Assembly (NCBI GenBank): GCA_020740775.1 | Contig: JAHEWK010000017.1 | Span: forward strand, 1,116,001 to 1,180,000 | DNA length: 64,000 nt | Reading direction: 5' to 3' | Origin: Ilyonectria destructans | Lineage: Eukaryota; Ascomycota; Sordariomycetes; Hypocreales; Nectriaceae | Shown: piece after piece, positions 19,081 through 28,600 of the stretch | Layout: each line of letters begins with the position of its first letter | Numbering within the stretch: the stretch's first letter is position 1 | The notes under the pieces: generated by a model | Database searches by the model: none | What the model saw: only the letters and a program-made list of their open reading frames with translations | What the model was told of the DNA's origin: nothing | Translations under genes and position numbers: made by a program

Positions 19081-19568
19081 CTATCGGTCTTACTTCTCGG
19101 CGCCTCGCCGGCCATGTTTCCATCCCCTCCGATAGGCAGCATTACACCAGACCACACTTACACCAGAAGACACAGGGGAGCGGCTTTTGGATTACAATAC
19201 TGTCAATCACACCCACCATACTGTATCACAGCAAACAAACACGGTATCATAGTCTGGCGGCGTAATTTTCTGATGGCCTAAATCAAGCAAGCGAGAGGGT
19301 TGGGGTAAACCTTGACGATTTGCTCTTTGATCAAAGCCCGCATTTGGTCAATCGACTTGCAGACCTTGACTTACTATGCGGATCTGATCGGGTCGCAGCT
19401 GGTTGAGGTCTCGTCTGCGTCTGTGGTGGTGTCGATGGTGTCTCCCGGTCAACGACTTCTTTAGCCAGCCATCTGCTTGCTAAACCTCGGGCTTCTGAGC
19501 CCATGCGCTTCCCCTTCCCGGATGTTAGCGTCTCAAACCAGATTCTGTCGTGCCTCAAAAACGGACAC
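19081..19568. other. Intergenic region, 3' of the methyltransferase
   Basis: A minus-strand frame at 19331-19588 follows the methyltransferase stop and could be read as an alternative 3' exon (a GTGAGT donor overlaps the last codons), but I see no acceptor giving the conserved family C-terminus. Otherwise nothing is recognised. Confidence 0.4.
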
Positions 19569-20896
19569 TCACCAGGTGGAATAACCATGGTAACTCTTAT
19601 TCCTCAGTGCTTCTCGAACTCTGGCCAACCACACCTGCACATCGGCGTATTCCCAACCCATGACATTGGTCAGCATATAAAGGCCAAAGCCTTCCAAGCC
19701 GGTCTCAAGAGCCAACCTGTTGAACTGGCCAACTTCCTTCCACTTCTTGTCTGCCGGCCACCCGCCTACGGGCGTCTTGATGATTTTCGTCTGGATGTTC
19801 CTAAAGCCAGCTTCGTCCATCCACTTGACCCACTTGTCGTCATCAATCACCTCGAAAGTCTGTCCCGTCTTCTCGCTGATGCTGGCGAATGCCTCCCTCC
19901 ACTCCGCCCAGACGCTGTCCGCCGGCAGGGACCCGTCATCCGACTGCACAAGTGTGCTGCAGTCTAGATGCTCCAGCCAGCCGCCCGGCTTGAGGCACCG
20001 GAAGCACTCTTTGTATAGCGTAGTCCAATCCTTGAAGCACCCCAGCAGGTAGCGGATGTGGATGTAGTCGAAAGTGTTGTCCGGGAAGGTCCACTCCTGT
20101 GAGGCATCGTCGAGTTCGAACTTGCAGTTCGGCGGCACCCAGCTTGGCTGGGTTGGCGAGAGGTCGATACCTGTCACCTCGGCCTCGGGGAACTCGTCTG
20201 CGAAGTCGCTGGCGCAAGAGTTAGTGCTACGTGTAGAAAGAGCTAATATGGTTGGCTCACATGACCCAGATGCCTGTTCCTGTGCCAATATCGAGAACCG
20301 ATTGCGGGTTCTTCAGCGGTGCGAGGAAGAGTTTGTTGTCAAGTGCTAGATTCAGCATATGATGGCTTGCTAAGTGTTACTCTGCGGTTGTCCTTGGGAA
20401 ATGCTTTTGAGTGGCTGTGATACGTACTTTATGTCGAGCCCTTCGTTCTGCTGTTCATCATTGGGTCCCCTGGCGGCCGCTTGTCAGTCACCCTTGGATA
20501 ATCACGAGTTCACTGCTCAAGGTAAGCGACGGCGTCAATACCAGTACTCAGCGGCCTTGAAGTTATGGTATGTCCTTCCATGCAGCTTGCGATACTCGAG
20601 AATCGTTGCACTTATCGAAGCTGTGGAGAGGGGCCTATTGAGGATTAGTTTAATCCTCCAGGTTCCAAACAGATGGCTTCGGCAGAGAGCGTACCTATCA
20701 TCACCAAGAGTGGAGTCGTTATCTCCGTCCTGGAAACCTGGATCCTGTAGCGAGATTCAGACTTCAACTCAGAGCGGTGTTTACGCTAGGATTCGGATCT
20801 CCTTACGACAGTAATCTGGTCGGCGGGCTCAGCGACTGGCTCAGCGGCGGTACTCGGAGCCGGTGCAGAGGTCGGTTGCTCATTGGATTCAACCAT
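19569..20896 (-). CDS. LaeA-like S-adenosylmethionine methyltransferase
   Basis: Class I methyltransferase of the fungal LaeA-like/TAM group; many members modulate secondary metabolism. Exons rebuilt by eye: 20807-20896 (ATG 20894-20896), 20695-20744, 20542-20634, 20428-20469, 20261-20365 and 19569-20208; 339 aa. Introns are 52-72 bp. All junctions keep frame; the fourth acceptor would be AAG. The assembled protein has the family's order: STASISATILEYRKLHGRTY, NDEQQNEGLDI, LDNKLFLAPLKNP, motif I VLDIGTGTGIW, ADEFPEAEVTGIDLSP, WTFPDNTFDYIHIRYL and CLKPGGWLEH. The C-terminus is less certain: it ends SYHGYSTW-TGA, whereas relatives often continue into a YVVYGQKP-like tail, and a GTGAGT donor overlaps the stop. 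No biosynthetic cluster is evident around it. Confidence 0.85.
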
Positions 20897-21347
20897 GACA
20901 AAGGATTAGACTTGGAGCGGTCTCGTTTTAGTGTCGAATCTAAGAGGAGGACTAATCTGTAGAGAGAGTCAATTCCTGGGAGATGCGGGGTTTAAATGTA
21001 GCCATTAAAAACATTTGGGTGGATGCGTAGTTCATTATTCCCCTGTCTCCTTGCCCCCACTATCTCTTTGTCCAGGCCCCCAAGCAACCCACTGTACGGC
21101 CGGACTAACCACTACCCCACCAATCACCCCAACAGCAAGCGAGATGAAGTGCGGGTTGTGGCGATCAGTGGCTAGTGGCCTATGGCTGGTGGCGCGCCTG
21201 ACTCATCAAGAGTTCTTTCGGCGGCTGATACATGGGCACCTGGGGTGCCCAAATTTTAGCTGATCTCATTGGCTTCTTGGTCCCCGCATCATGATGAAGC
21301 AGCATGGCTTTACAACGACACTAACTTTGGAGACTGCTGATGGACAT
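20897..21347. other. Intergenic region with a repeat also found near 30.4 kb
   Basis: No gene. At about 21219-21260 the segment CTGATACATGGGCACC..GGTGCCCAAATT matches one at about 30366-30396; the core GGGCACC/GGTGCCC is self-complementary. See findings. Confidence 0.4.
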
Positions 21348-21590
21348 TTAGCATAACGTGTCGAGGTCGACACGCCCGCTGTGCTCCACCCATTTTTGGA
21401 ACATCAGACCCCAAGGCCGTGGTGAATTTCCGTTCCATCGATACCCGTCATTGTCGAGATTGAACTGCGCTGGTGCAAGGCTCGCAAGGTCGAGCATGTC
21501 TTCAAGACAAGACACGTGGTAATACTCGCGATCGCCACTGTCCATGGACACTCGGTAGTCGTCCGTTATAGTGTAACCGCGCCTTGTTTG
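21348..21590 (-). other. Fragment of an unidentified fungal protein
   Basis: A minus-strand frame ending at 21348 encodes about 80 residues with non-random composition: RRGYTITDDYRVSMDSGD, YYHVSCLEDMLDLASLAP, then RPWGLMFQKWVEHSGRVDLD. It looks like part of a folded domain, but I cannot name the family. The frame opens without a convincing start and there is no clear continuation. Confidence 0.3.
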
Positions 21591-21657
21591 GCGGTGTTCG
21601 TGAGGACAGGATGGACTATTAGTCCAGACTACACTTGCAACGCTGAATCAAAAGCAA

Positions 21658-22147
21658 TTAATGCCGCATTCTAACTGGTGTCCCCGCCGGAGGGCCGAAG
21701 TGGAGGATGGTGTCGGCGTTGACGCGATGGCCTGGGTACGCCTTGTCGAGAACGACGTCTAGTGCTGTGTAGCTAGCTCTGTTGATAAGCTTGAGGCCTT
21801 GGTGGGTATTCCGGTTTACGGTGAGTCGGCGGCTAGCCTGCCGGAACGAAAATAAAGACGGTAGGGACTGGTACGGCACTGCCATCGCCGTGGTTTAGGA
21901 TTATGAGCGCCGCATCCTCCACCGGCTGGCCGTTTGCCTACTACTGGTCCGAGAGGAAGATGCGGAGGGGGCCCCGGCGTTGCCTCTTGAAAGCGAGCGT
22001 CGCCTCGACGTTCAGGTTCCACAATCTGCTCATTAGAAACTTCGAACGTGAAACGACCTGCCCATTCTACATTTCCGTTCACCTGCCAAAATGATGATGA
22101 TTCTGACGTTGCTTGCACCGAAGACTCCGATGTATCGCCTCGCCAGC
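21658..22147 (-). pseudogene. Second helicase-family relic, frameshifted
   Basis: Related to the relic at 18.4-19.1 kb. In one frame there is NRNTHQGLKLINRASYTALD, VVLDKAYPGHRVNADTILHF and GPPAG, parallel to the first relic's AEVVLDKAHPGHRIDADIVL, HFGPPAG. Upstream pieces lie in other frames (PPPHLPLGPVV; VEDAALII and NHGDGSAVPVP), with stops between them. It therefore carries several lesions and lacks the helicase C-terminus. It abuts the 3' end of the modin-like gene. Confidence 0.55.
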
Positions 22148-22402
22148 TCATGCGATGTATACCGGCAGCTGATTGCTGAAGAGCTCGCTCTTGGGAATCT
22201 GGACGTCGTTCTCGTGGAAGTCATGCAGCAGCAGCCAACACAACATCCGGAATACCAACGTGGTCCAGATCTCGGGTACGCGATAATTATTCTCCATTTT
22301 GGCTGCCTTGTGGATGCGATGCAATACAATCCCGAAGTAGATGTCCATAAACTTCTCCTCGCGCGTCTCCGGATCCGCGGCGTTTAGGGAATCGAAGCCG
22401 AC

Positions 22403-22511
22403 ATGGTTGACATGGTTGACTTGGTTGAAATGGTTGACATGGTTGACTTGGTTGAAATGGTTGACATGGTTGACTTGGTTGACATCGTTGACATCGTTGA
22501 CATCGTTGAGC
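22403..22511 (-). repeat. Coding 9-bp minisatellite in the modin-like gene
   Basis: About twelve 9-bp units of the form GTTGACATG, GTTGACTTG, GTTGAAATG or GTTGACATC. On the coding strand they encode NHV, NQV, NHF and NDV triplets (read as NDVNDVNQVNHVNHFNQVNH). The period preserves frame, so copy number can vary without breaking the gene. Confidence 0.9.
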
Positions 22512-23886
22512 ATGGCCAAGACCTCCTGCAGATGGCGTCTAAGGACCCAGAGTACGGTCTTCCTATTCCGAGGCTCGATCAGAACGGCATCGCACTCGTT
22601 CAGTGCCTCATGCAGCGAGTCCAGGGTGGATAGCGAGAAGGGATCAATGTCCGAGCGAAACCCCCTCGCTAGGTTTTCGAGCAAGGGGGGTAGGTTGTCG
22701 TAGTAGTTGCGGCGGAGGTGTCTCACGTATTCGCGCAAAAGCCGCCGCCGTGAGAAATATTGTTGTCCCAGTGATAGCAGGTTGGATTCGGCAGCATGCG
22801 GAAGCAGCTGTTTTTTATGTGAAGTGTCTGGCCCAGCAAGCCGAGGATTTCAAATGTCACTGTAGTTAAAGATACGAGTCAGCGACTGGCTTGTTCTAAG
22901 ATCTCAAGGTTCGAGGGTAGAGCCTACCAGGAAACAAATGCCCGTGTTTCATTGTCTCATTGAGAACATAGTTGGACGTGTTACGGTTGCAACCCAATAG
23001 CACGAGCGTCTCTGCTACCTCTCGTGGGCTCCCAAACTGGAGTACACTGAGGTCACTGGGCCCTTCATTCAGAGACTCCGACCTCCTTGCATCATTGCGG
23101 TGCCGATAGATAGTAGGAACGACACCAAAACAAAGCTCTTTCACCTCGTTCGCCGGGATGAGGCGATTTTCCCTGAACTTGTGCTTTCCAGAGATCTGAA
23201 AAGTGAACACGATACCCAGGTTCGGCAGGGTTGTGCCAGTCAGCACACAACCGTTGCCTTCAGCTCGGTACCTGTCCTGGGACCGGTCAAACTCTTTCCA
23301 GTGCAGGCCGAGCATGGCTGCCATCTCGACCAAACGGCAGATGGTGGTCGTGGCATAGGGCTTTTTTGACGTTGCTGGGCATGATGTCCCGGTTTCGACT
23401 CTTTTTCTGCAACGCCACTGCCATGGTATGGTCATCCCAGACAACCCGCGGCCGCTCTTGGTCGCCGATCCTCATGTACTCTTTCTCCTCCCAGGCCATG
23501 CTATCGCGATCCATGCGCTGTAGCTCGCTCAGCATGGTTCCCCACGTCGCGCGCTCGTTGTCGGCAGTATCGATCCCTTTGGTCGACAGCTGCTCTTGCA
23601 TCGCTATCTCGTCCTGGGGATTGGTGCCTGTTGCGGACAAGCTGGCATCCGTACCGTAGAGGTAGAGGATCTCGCTACCGACAACGGGGCCGTCCATGCT
23701 TTTCGGCGGGCATACGAATATGACGGGTTCGAACTCGATCTCGGACCGCAACGGCGGAGTCGAGGTCGTGCCCCCCTCCGTGCAAGCTTTCCGACTGGAA
23801 CACAGTGTGTGTAAAGCAAGTCGCAGCACTTTTCTCTGCAAAGCACCTGTGTCATGCCAGATATCCTGCGTCGACTCCGGTGATAC

Positions 23887-24298
23887 CAGGCTTTCTATCC
23901 ATACTCCATACTCCATACAGGCCCGTATGGAATATGGAATATGGAATGCACCTCGTATGGAAGCTTATTCCATACGTATGGAATACAAAAAATGACGTCA
24001 TCTCTCAAACTGCCACTATCGTAAAGAAACAGGTTTAGGAGCTCTGCAATTCAGTAATTATACAGTGATTTGCCTGCTGTCGGCTGCAGACAGAGCTGAG
24101 ATTGAAGTATGAACCAGCATAAACGATGGGTTTGGGATCGCTCTGAAACAGACTGCAATAGCGGGGATAATATTTTCCGGAATAATCCATTATTCCATAC
24201 GTATGGAATACGGACGGCCCGTATGGAATATGGAGTATGGAGTATGGAATATTCCATACTCCATCACTTATTCCATACGAGTATGGATAGAAAGCCTG
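23887..24298. mobile_element. 412-bp hAT-type MITE with 8-bp target duplication
   Basis: Inverted termini CAGGCTTTCTATCCATACTC (20 identical bases) flanked on both sides by GGTGATAC (23879-23886 and 24299-24306). An 8-bp duplication and CAGG ends fit the hAT superfamily. The interior is non-coding and full of TATGGAGTATGG/CCATACTCCATA palindromic units. It lies inside a coding exon of the modin-like gene; element plus duplication is 420 bp, a multiple of three, but the element carries in-frame stops on that strand. Confidence 0.85.
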
Positions 24299-24809
24299 GG
24301 TGATACGGAGCTTAAGTCGCGCTCAATCTGCTCGTTGATGGCTTGAGCATCTTGCCCACTGAGCTTCTCACCGGAGTCGTCTGGACTAGCAGAGAATCTC
24401 ACCAAAGCGACCTTATCATCGGAAGCCGTGTCATGCGAGTCTCCTGGATAGGATCCTTCTTCGAGACGCTCCCCTATGATTTCATCGGCTACCTGCATCA
24501 CTCTCGCAGTTGCCAGTGTATCGGGCGAAGACTCTTCAAAGCGTATTCTGAAATCTAACTGCCGACTTGCACGGTGAGACAGATCTACAGCTGCCATTGA
24601 ATTCTCGAGGGAGAGGTGCATAATGCTGGCGGTTTGTGAGATAGAGCATGGGTGACCCATGGACGGAAAGAACCTACCAGATATTCTGCGAACTTTGGTC
24701 TCTCGTCGTCTGAAGGATCATCACCTCGAGTGTTGTGTCCAAAATCCGATGCTGCCCTTTTAAGGCCTCGCGATAGAAGAGCAACTTGTCCTTGTTCGTG
24801 AACACCCAT

Positions 24810-25320
24810 CGCAGTCTGACTCCCAGCTGCCGAATCTTTCCGGGACTGCTCCTAAAACGGACGAGAAGCGGCTTCAGCGTATTCTGTAAGCGATCAAGAG
24901 GTGTTGAGATCCGTGGTTTAACGGATTAATGGCTATTCCGATCCATTGGTGGCTAGGATGTAGATGCCTTCTTGTCCATAGCTAGCGCTAGTCTTTTTTC
25001 TTCAATCAACATGACATGCTCATTTCAACAGGGTCGGCCTCCCAGCTGCATCACCCGCCTTTCTCCTCGTAATTCCTGTCCCTTTTGGGCTCCTTGAGAA
25101 TGCCTCAAGTCTTCACCATTCCTTGGAGCAGTGCAGTTTGCACCCTCAGGCCTCTACCCACCGTTGCGTACTGCGTCGTTGAAGAAGGGCAGACCGTGCG
25201 GCGCGCACGAACACTTCATCGACCGAGCCAAGCCGACCTGCAGCTACCAGCGATCCTCCAGCCAAAAGCCCTCTGCACATCGCTACGAGGACCATCTTCG
25301 TTAAGACAGAGAGGGAGTGG
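24810..25320. other. Intergenic region, nothing recognised
   Basis: Upstream of the modin-like gene and of the zinc-finger tail. Frames within 25085-25320 (+) may hold degenerate upstream parts of the zinc-finger protein, but no motif is visible. Confidence 0.4.
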
Positions 25321-25602
25321 CCAAGACGGTGTTTTGTCTGTGTCGGAAAGGTTCTCTCCTTGGCGCCAGATGATGCGGCCCTGGAGGACCCCATCCGCGA
25401 GTTTTACACGGCCGGCGATTTATCTAAGCACTTCCGGCGCAGGCACCTATCCAATCTACGGGACGGTAGTGAGATCCACTGCCAGGTTTGTGAGCTATCG
25501 CTAGACCACAAGATGCACTTTCAGAATCATGCCATGAGGGTCCATGGACGCATCTTCGAGTGGCACTTTTTAGACATTAGCATAGAATGCAGGATAGAAT
25601 GA
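25321..25602 (+). pseudogene. C-terminal zinc-finger tail of a DUF3435/FluG-type protein
   Basis: About 94 residues in one frame: RRCFVCVGKV...FYTAGDLSKHFRRRHLS, then IHCQVCELSLDHKMHFQNHA, MRVH. The two Cys2-His2 arrangements (C-x2-C...H-x4-H) and the phrase 'FY.AGDLSKHFRRRHL' match the C-terminal end of fungal proteins annotated as FluG/DUF3435 domain C2H2 proteins (recalled, not searched). The catalytic N-terminal domain, which in this superfamily is tyrosine-recombinase-like, is missing. There is no start codon in frame before the first Cys pair. It is therefore a 5'-truncated relic. Confidence 0.55.
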
Positions 25603-27119
25603 ATTTAGAGCGTATTTAGCAATCAATTTGTATTTCTTTCCATCATGATCCTATTTTCCCTCCTATCTTACAGTATGTGGGTGCTTTGAGAGATGTACGT
25701 TTGACTCTGGGCACATAGACGGGGTTGGACACCCACCCACTCAAATAGTTAATGGGATTTATTGCTGATGATCTGCGTTGCTACGGGCCCGTTAGGATCG
25801 AGAGTGCCTGGTGCCTCAGGCCGGTCCATCAGGAAATGTCTCGCTGTTTGCGCCGAAATTTGCCGGCAACCTCCTGGCCTCTGCTAAGTATTGGCATCTT
25901 GAACTTCCTGATTGATCAAGAATAGCTGCGTCTTCTTGAAATGGTCTGATATGGCTTCCGTGCTTCTAAACGCGCTCAGCTTTGAATTGCGAAGTAGCCT
26001 CCACGTGTTTTTAGTTTCCTCTTCGTCCCTTGACACCTCAATAACAGCGCTTGCCTTTCCCCCGATCCCGCAGGCGAGCCCGATGCCCTCCCATCCCGCC
26101 CACACCGTAATCCGGCGTAGGTGCAATATTGTGGCAGAATGGTTTACACTAACCTTGAACCAGGCTCAGTTACTTGGATTCTTCCAGTGGGCCATATAGC
26201 CACGCAGAAACGGGGGCTGCCAGAGACGGTATATCGTGTTCAGGCGGCTCAGACGAAGCCCTCCGTAGATGAATCGTGTCTGGTCTTGGGTAGATGTGCT
26301 CCTTGTCGGGCTACTTGACAAAGGTTCTCCAGGCGGGCCACGCTACTTCGGCCGGAAGCAGGTGCGTTCCTTGGCCATCGGAAGTGATCGCGTTGGAAAG
26401 GCGGCTCTAGTAGGAAGCGCGGGATCGGCTTGAGCAAGGTTCAACCGGCTGTCCGACGAGATCCACATCTACCTACTCCGTGGACGATGTCACGACCAAG
26501 CAGTAGTTGGTGGGAAGCGGCATGGACCGGCCCGAGACCCAATGCTAAGCCGGAGGCTTGTACTTTGACGATCAAGTCCTGAACTGTCGGCTTATAAGTC
26601 GGCCCAGCCAGCTCGAATCAGATTGGAGCATGTTTGTTCACATCGTGTACCCTAAGCTAGTATCAATATCACCTAAGGCGCCGGGCGCAGCGGCGCCCGA
26701 GATGAATTGACACGAAATAGTCGACTCCGTAGCCGAGGTGCACCCAGCGCAAGAATGCAACTTTTCCTGATCGCACTCGGGTTCATGCATTACAGAAGGG
26801 GCGGAACACTGTCATACACCGTGTGCTGGCTATCAGGGTTGGTCCTGTCTAGAGGCTGTGGCAGGGTATAATGTGCAAGACTGTCTAGTGTTATGTCCTC
26901 AGCTTCCTGGGAAGTCGTTCCTACATGCAGAGGGCCGCCATTCACGCTACTGTTACGATAATTCCCAATTCGTTACGATACACCGTAGCTTTTACGGTGT
27001 GAATTGTGAAGGAGTGGTTAAGTTATGCGACCGAGCTAAATTGGGGCCAGCTCAGTCAGGGCCCATGTGCCAGACATGGCTTGACATGAGTCTTCAGTTG
27101 AGGCTGTGGATACCTTGAA
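25603..27119. other. Intergenic region, nothing recognised
   Basis: 1.5 kb without motif-bearing frames. A GC palindrome (GGCGCCGGGCGCAGCGGCGC) lies near 26680. Confidence 0.4.
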
Positions 27120-27760
27120 CCTGCTGACAGTATTCGTCAGCCACCGAGTGCCACCAGCACCGGGGATCAAGCCGATTGTGACCTCCAGCAATCCGAAGTG
27201 CTGCTGGAAGAAGCAAACATTAGGTCACACTATTTTGTGATTCGACGGTCAGCCCAACATTTCCCATCGTATGCCCAGGCTGGGCGACCAATCTAAAGTG
27301 TTTGTTGGTCGTACCATGAGGGCGACTTCAAAGCCATCGCCGAGCTGAACCCGTTGATTGGAGACTAGTTTAGAAATCGAGAACTCAACAAAAGGTGGCG
27401 TCAACAATACCACTCACCACCATTCCCTCGATAGCCGCAATTAAAGACTTGCGCACGGCACTCATCCCCGCGCGGCCTCAGCGTCTAGCGCTGCAATCTC
27501 TTTGATATCCAGTGATCATAAAGGCCTGTCAGCTCAATTGCCGAGGTCGCAAAGCTTCCGTGGGGCATTTACCGAAAACAAACATGTTGCTTCCGGTGAC
27601 AATGATAGCCCGCACAGCCTTGTCCGCTGCAGCGAGCGATAGCCTGTCCAGAAAGACTGAGAACAGCTCGCCAGAGTGCATTTCGCTTCGTGGGTCGGTT
27701 GAAGGCGAGGACTCGTACTCCTTCGGCGGGAGTGAAGTCACGTATCAATTCTTGACTCAT
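27120..27760 (-). pseudogene. Enoyl-CoA hydratase relic
   Basis: Crotonase-family pieces in order on the minus strand: from ATG 27758-27760, MSQELIRDFTPAEGVRVLAF and NRPTKRNAL; then, in another frame, SGELFSVFLDRLSLAAADKA, VRAIIVTGSNMFVFG; then DIKEIAALDAEAARG, SAVRKSLIAAIEGMV; after a GTGAGT donor and CAG acceptor, LGDGFEVALM; and after a further intron-like gap, QHFGLLEVTIGLIPGAGGTR. The frameshift after RNAL, the degraded oxyanion loop and loss of the C-terminus make this a pseudogene. It is not a copy of the hydratase at 4.8 kb, because the sequences differ throughout. Confidence 0.6.
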
Positions 27761-28600
27761 AGTGAAGTCCCGGAAGAAGCCATGAAGAAAGATAGTGTGT
27801 AGAATGCTGAGGGGGCGACCGGAGTCAGCTGAGTTGTGGAGGTTGGAATGGCTAAATTGCCAATTGGAGATAATATTTTGGGGGTACACCAAGGACCAAC
27901 TCTTGTCTGCCAGTGTCTGTTGGCTCAAATACTTGTGCGACCCCAAAAATTCGGGCTCAGAATATCGACCAATTGACACACTTAGCAAGGCCAGACATGT
28001 CTTTGACCGACTCGGCATACGACATGTACAAGGCTAAGCGCATACAGCCGGCGGCACGCCACGACGCTGCGTGCTCGACTTGCCGTCTATTGATTACTAG
28101 AGTAGGAAATGTCTATTGGCGATCTGTCTCTGTTGGGTTGAAGCAGGTTGCTATTATGGTTAGTGAAGTCCTGTCTCGGCGGTGACGGGCGGGGCCGAAC
28201 GCCAAGCCGTTGTACTCCCTCGAACGATTTTGTTTACCCTGGTATGACCTGTCACGAATGGGCCACAGCGAGCCATCTCAACTTCTCGTTGTCTAACCAA
28301 AAACGTCACCAACCCCTCCTTATTCCAGCCACCCCGCTTCATCCGTTCGTGGCTGAACAGGGCTGGAGGAACTAGCGTTGACAGGATGGTCCGCCTGACA
28401 ATCGCCACGCTAGTCGAGCCGTGTGGTTCATGGGCACGCCAGCTATGGCATGCACGATGCTGCAGTTCCCAGCGCTGAAGATGTCGATGAAGTCTTCTTG
28501 ATTCTGGACTCGTGGGGTTACTGTCACATTCAGTATAAACCAAGATATCACTACGCATTAGCGGAGTGATCATTCCCTTTTGCCGCTGGACTCATTCCCC
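27761..28600. other. Intergenic region; no adenylation domain found
   Basis: I looked here for the missing adenylation domain of the next gene and found none. The frame of that gene is closed by a TAG at 28558-28560. No other feature was recognised. Confidence 0.45.

Larger units (their letters stand above)
22148..24809 (-). pseudogene. Modin-like gene, disrupted by MITE and frameshifts
   Basis: Resembles fungal proteins commonly annotated 'modin' (name from memory; function not established). The reconstructed order is FEPVIFVCPP, ADNERATWGTMLSELQRM, VKKPYATTTICRLVEMAAML, FTFQISGKHKFRENR, VKELCFGVVPTIYR, then a 57-bp intron near 22871-22927 (donor GTAGGC, acceptor CTACAG) joining HGHLFP to VTFEILGLLGQTLH. 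The C-terminus is FRMLCWLLLHDFHENDVQIP...LPVYIA-TGA. Lesions: a 412-bp MITE at 23887-24298 introduces stops; an A6 run (T6 at 23362-23367) has one base too many; a second frameshift lies near 22755-22763 between HWDNN and YFSRRRLLREY. The 5' end is uncertain: ATG candidates at 24809 (with an intron near 24630-24680), 24660 and 24621. An Asn-rich coding minisatellite lies in the last exon. Confidence 0.6.

Noticed and set aside
22380..22520. CRISPR-like regular repeat
   Set aside because: It is a 9-bp coding minisatellite without spacers, in a fungal genome.
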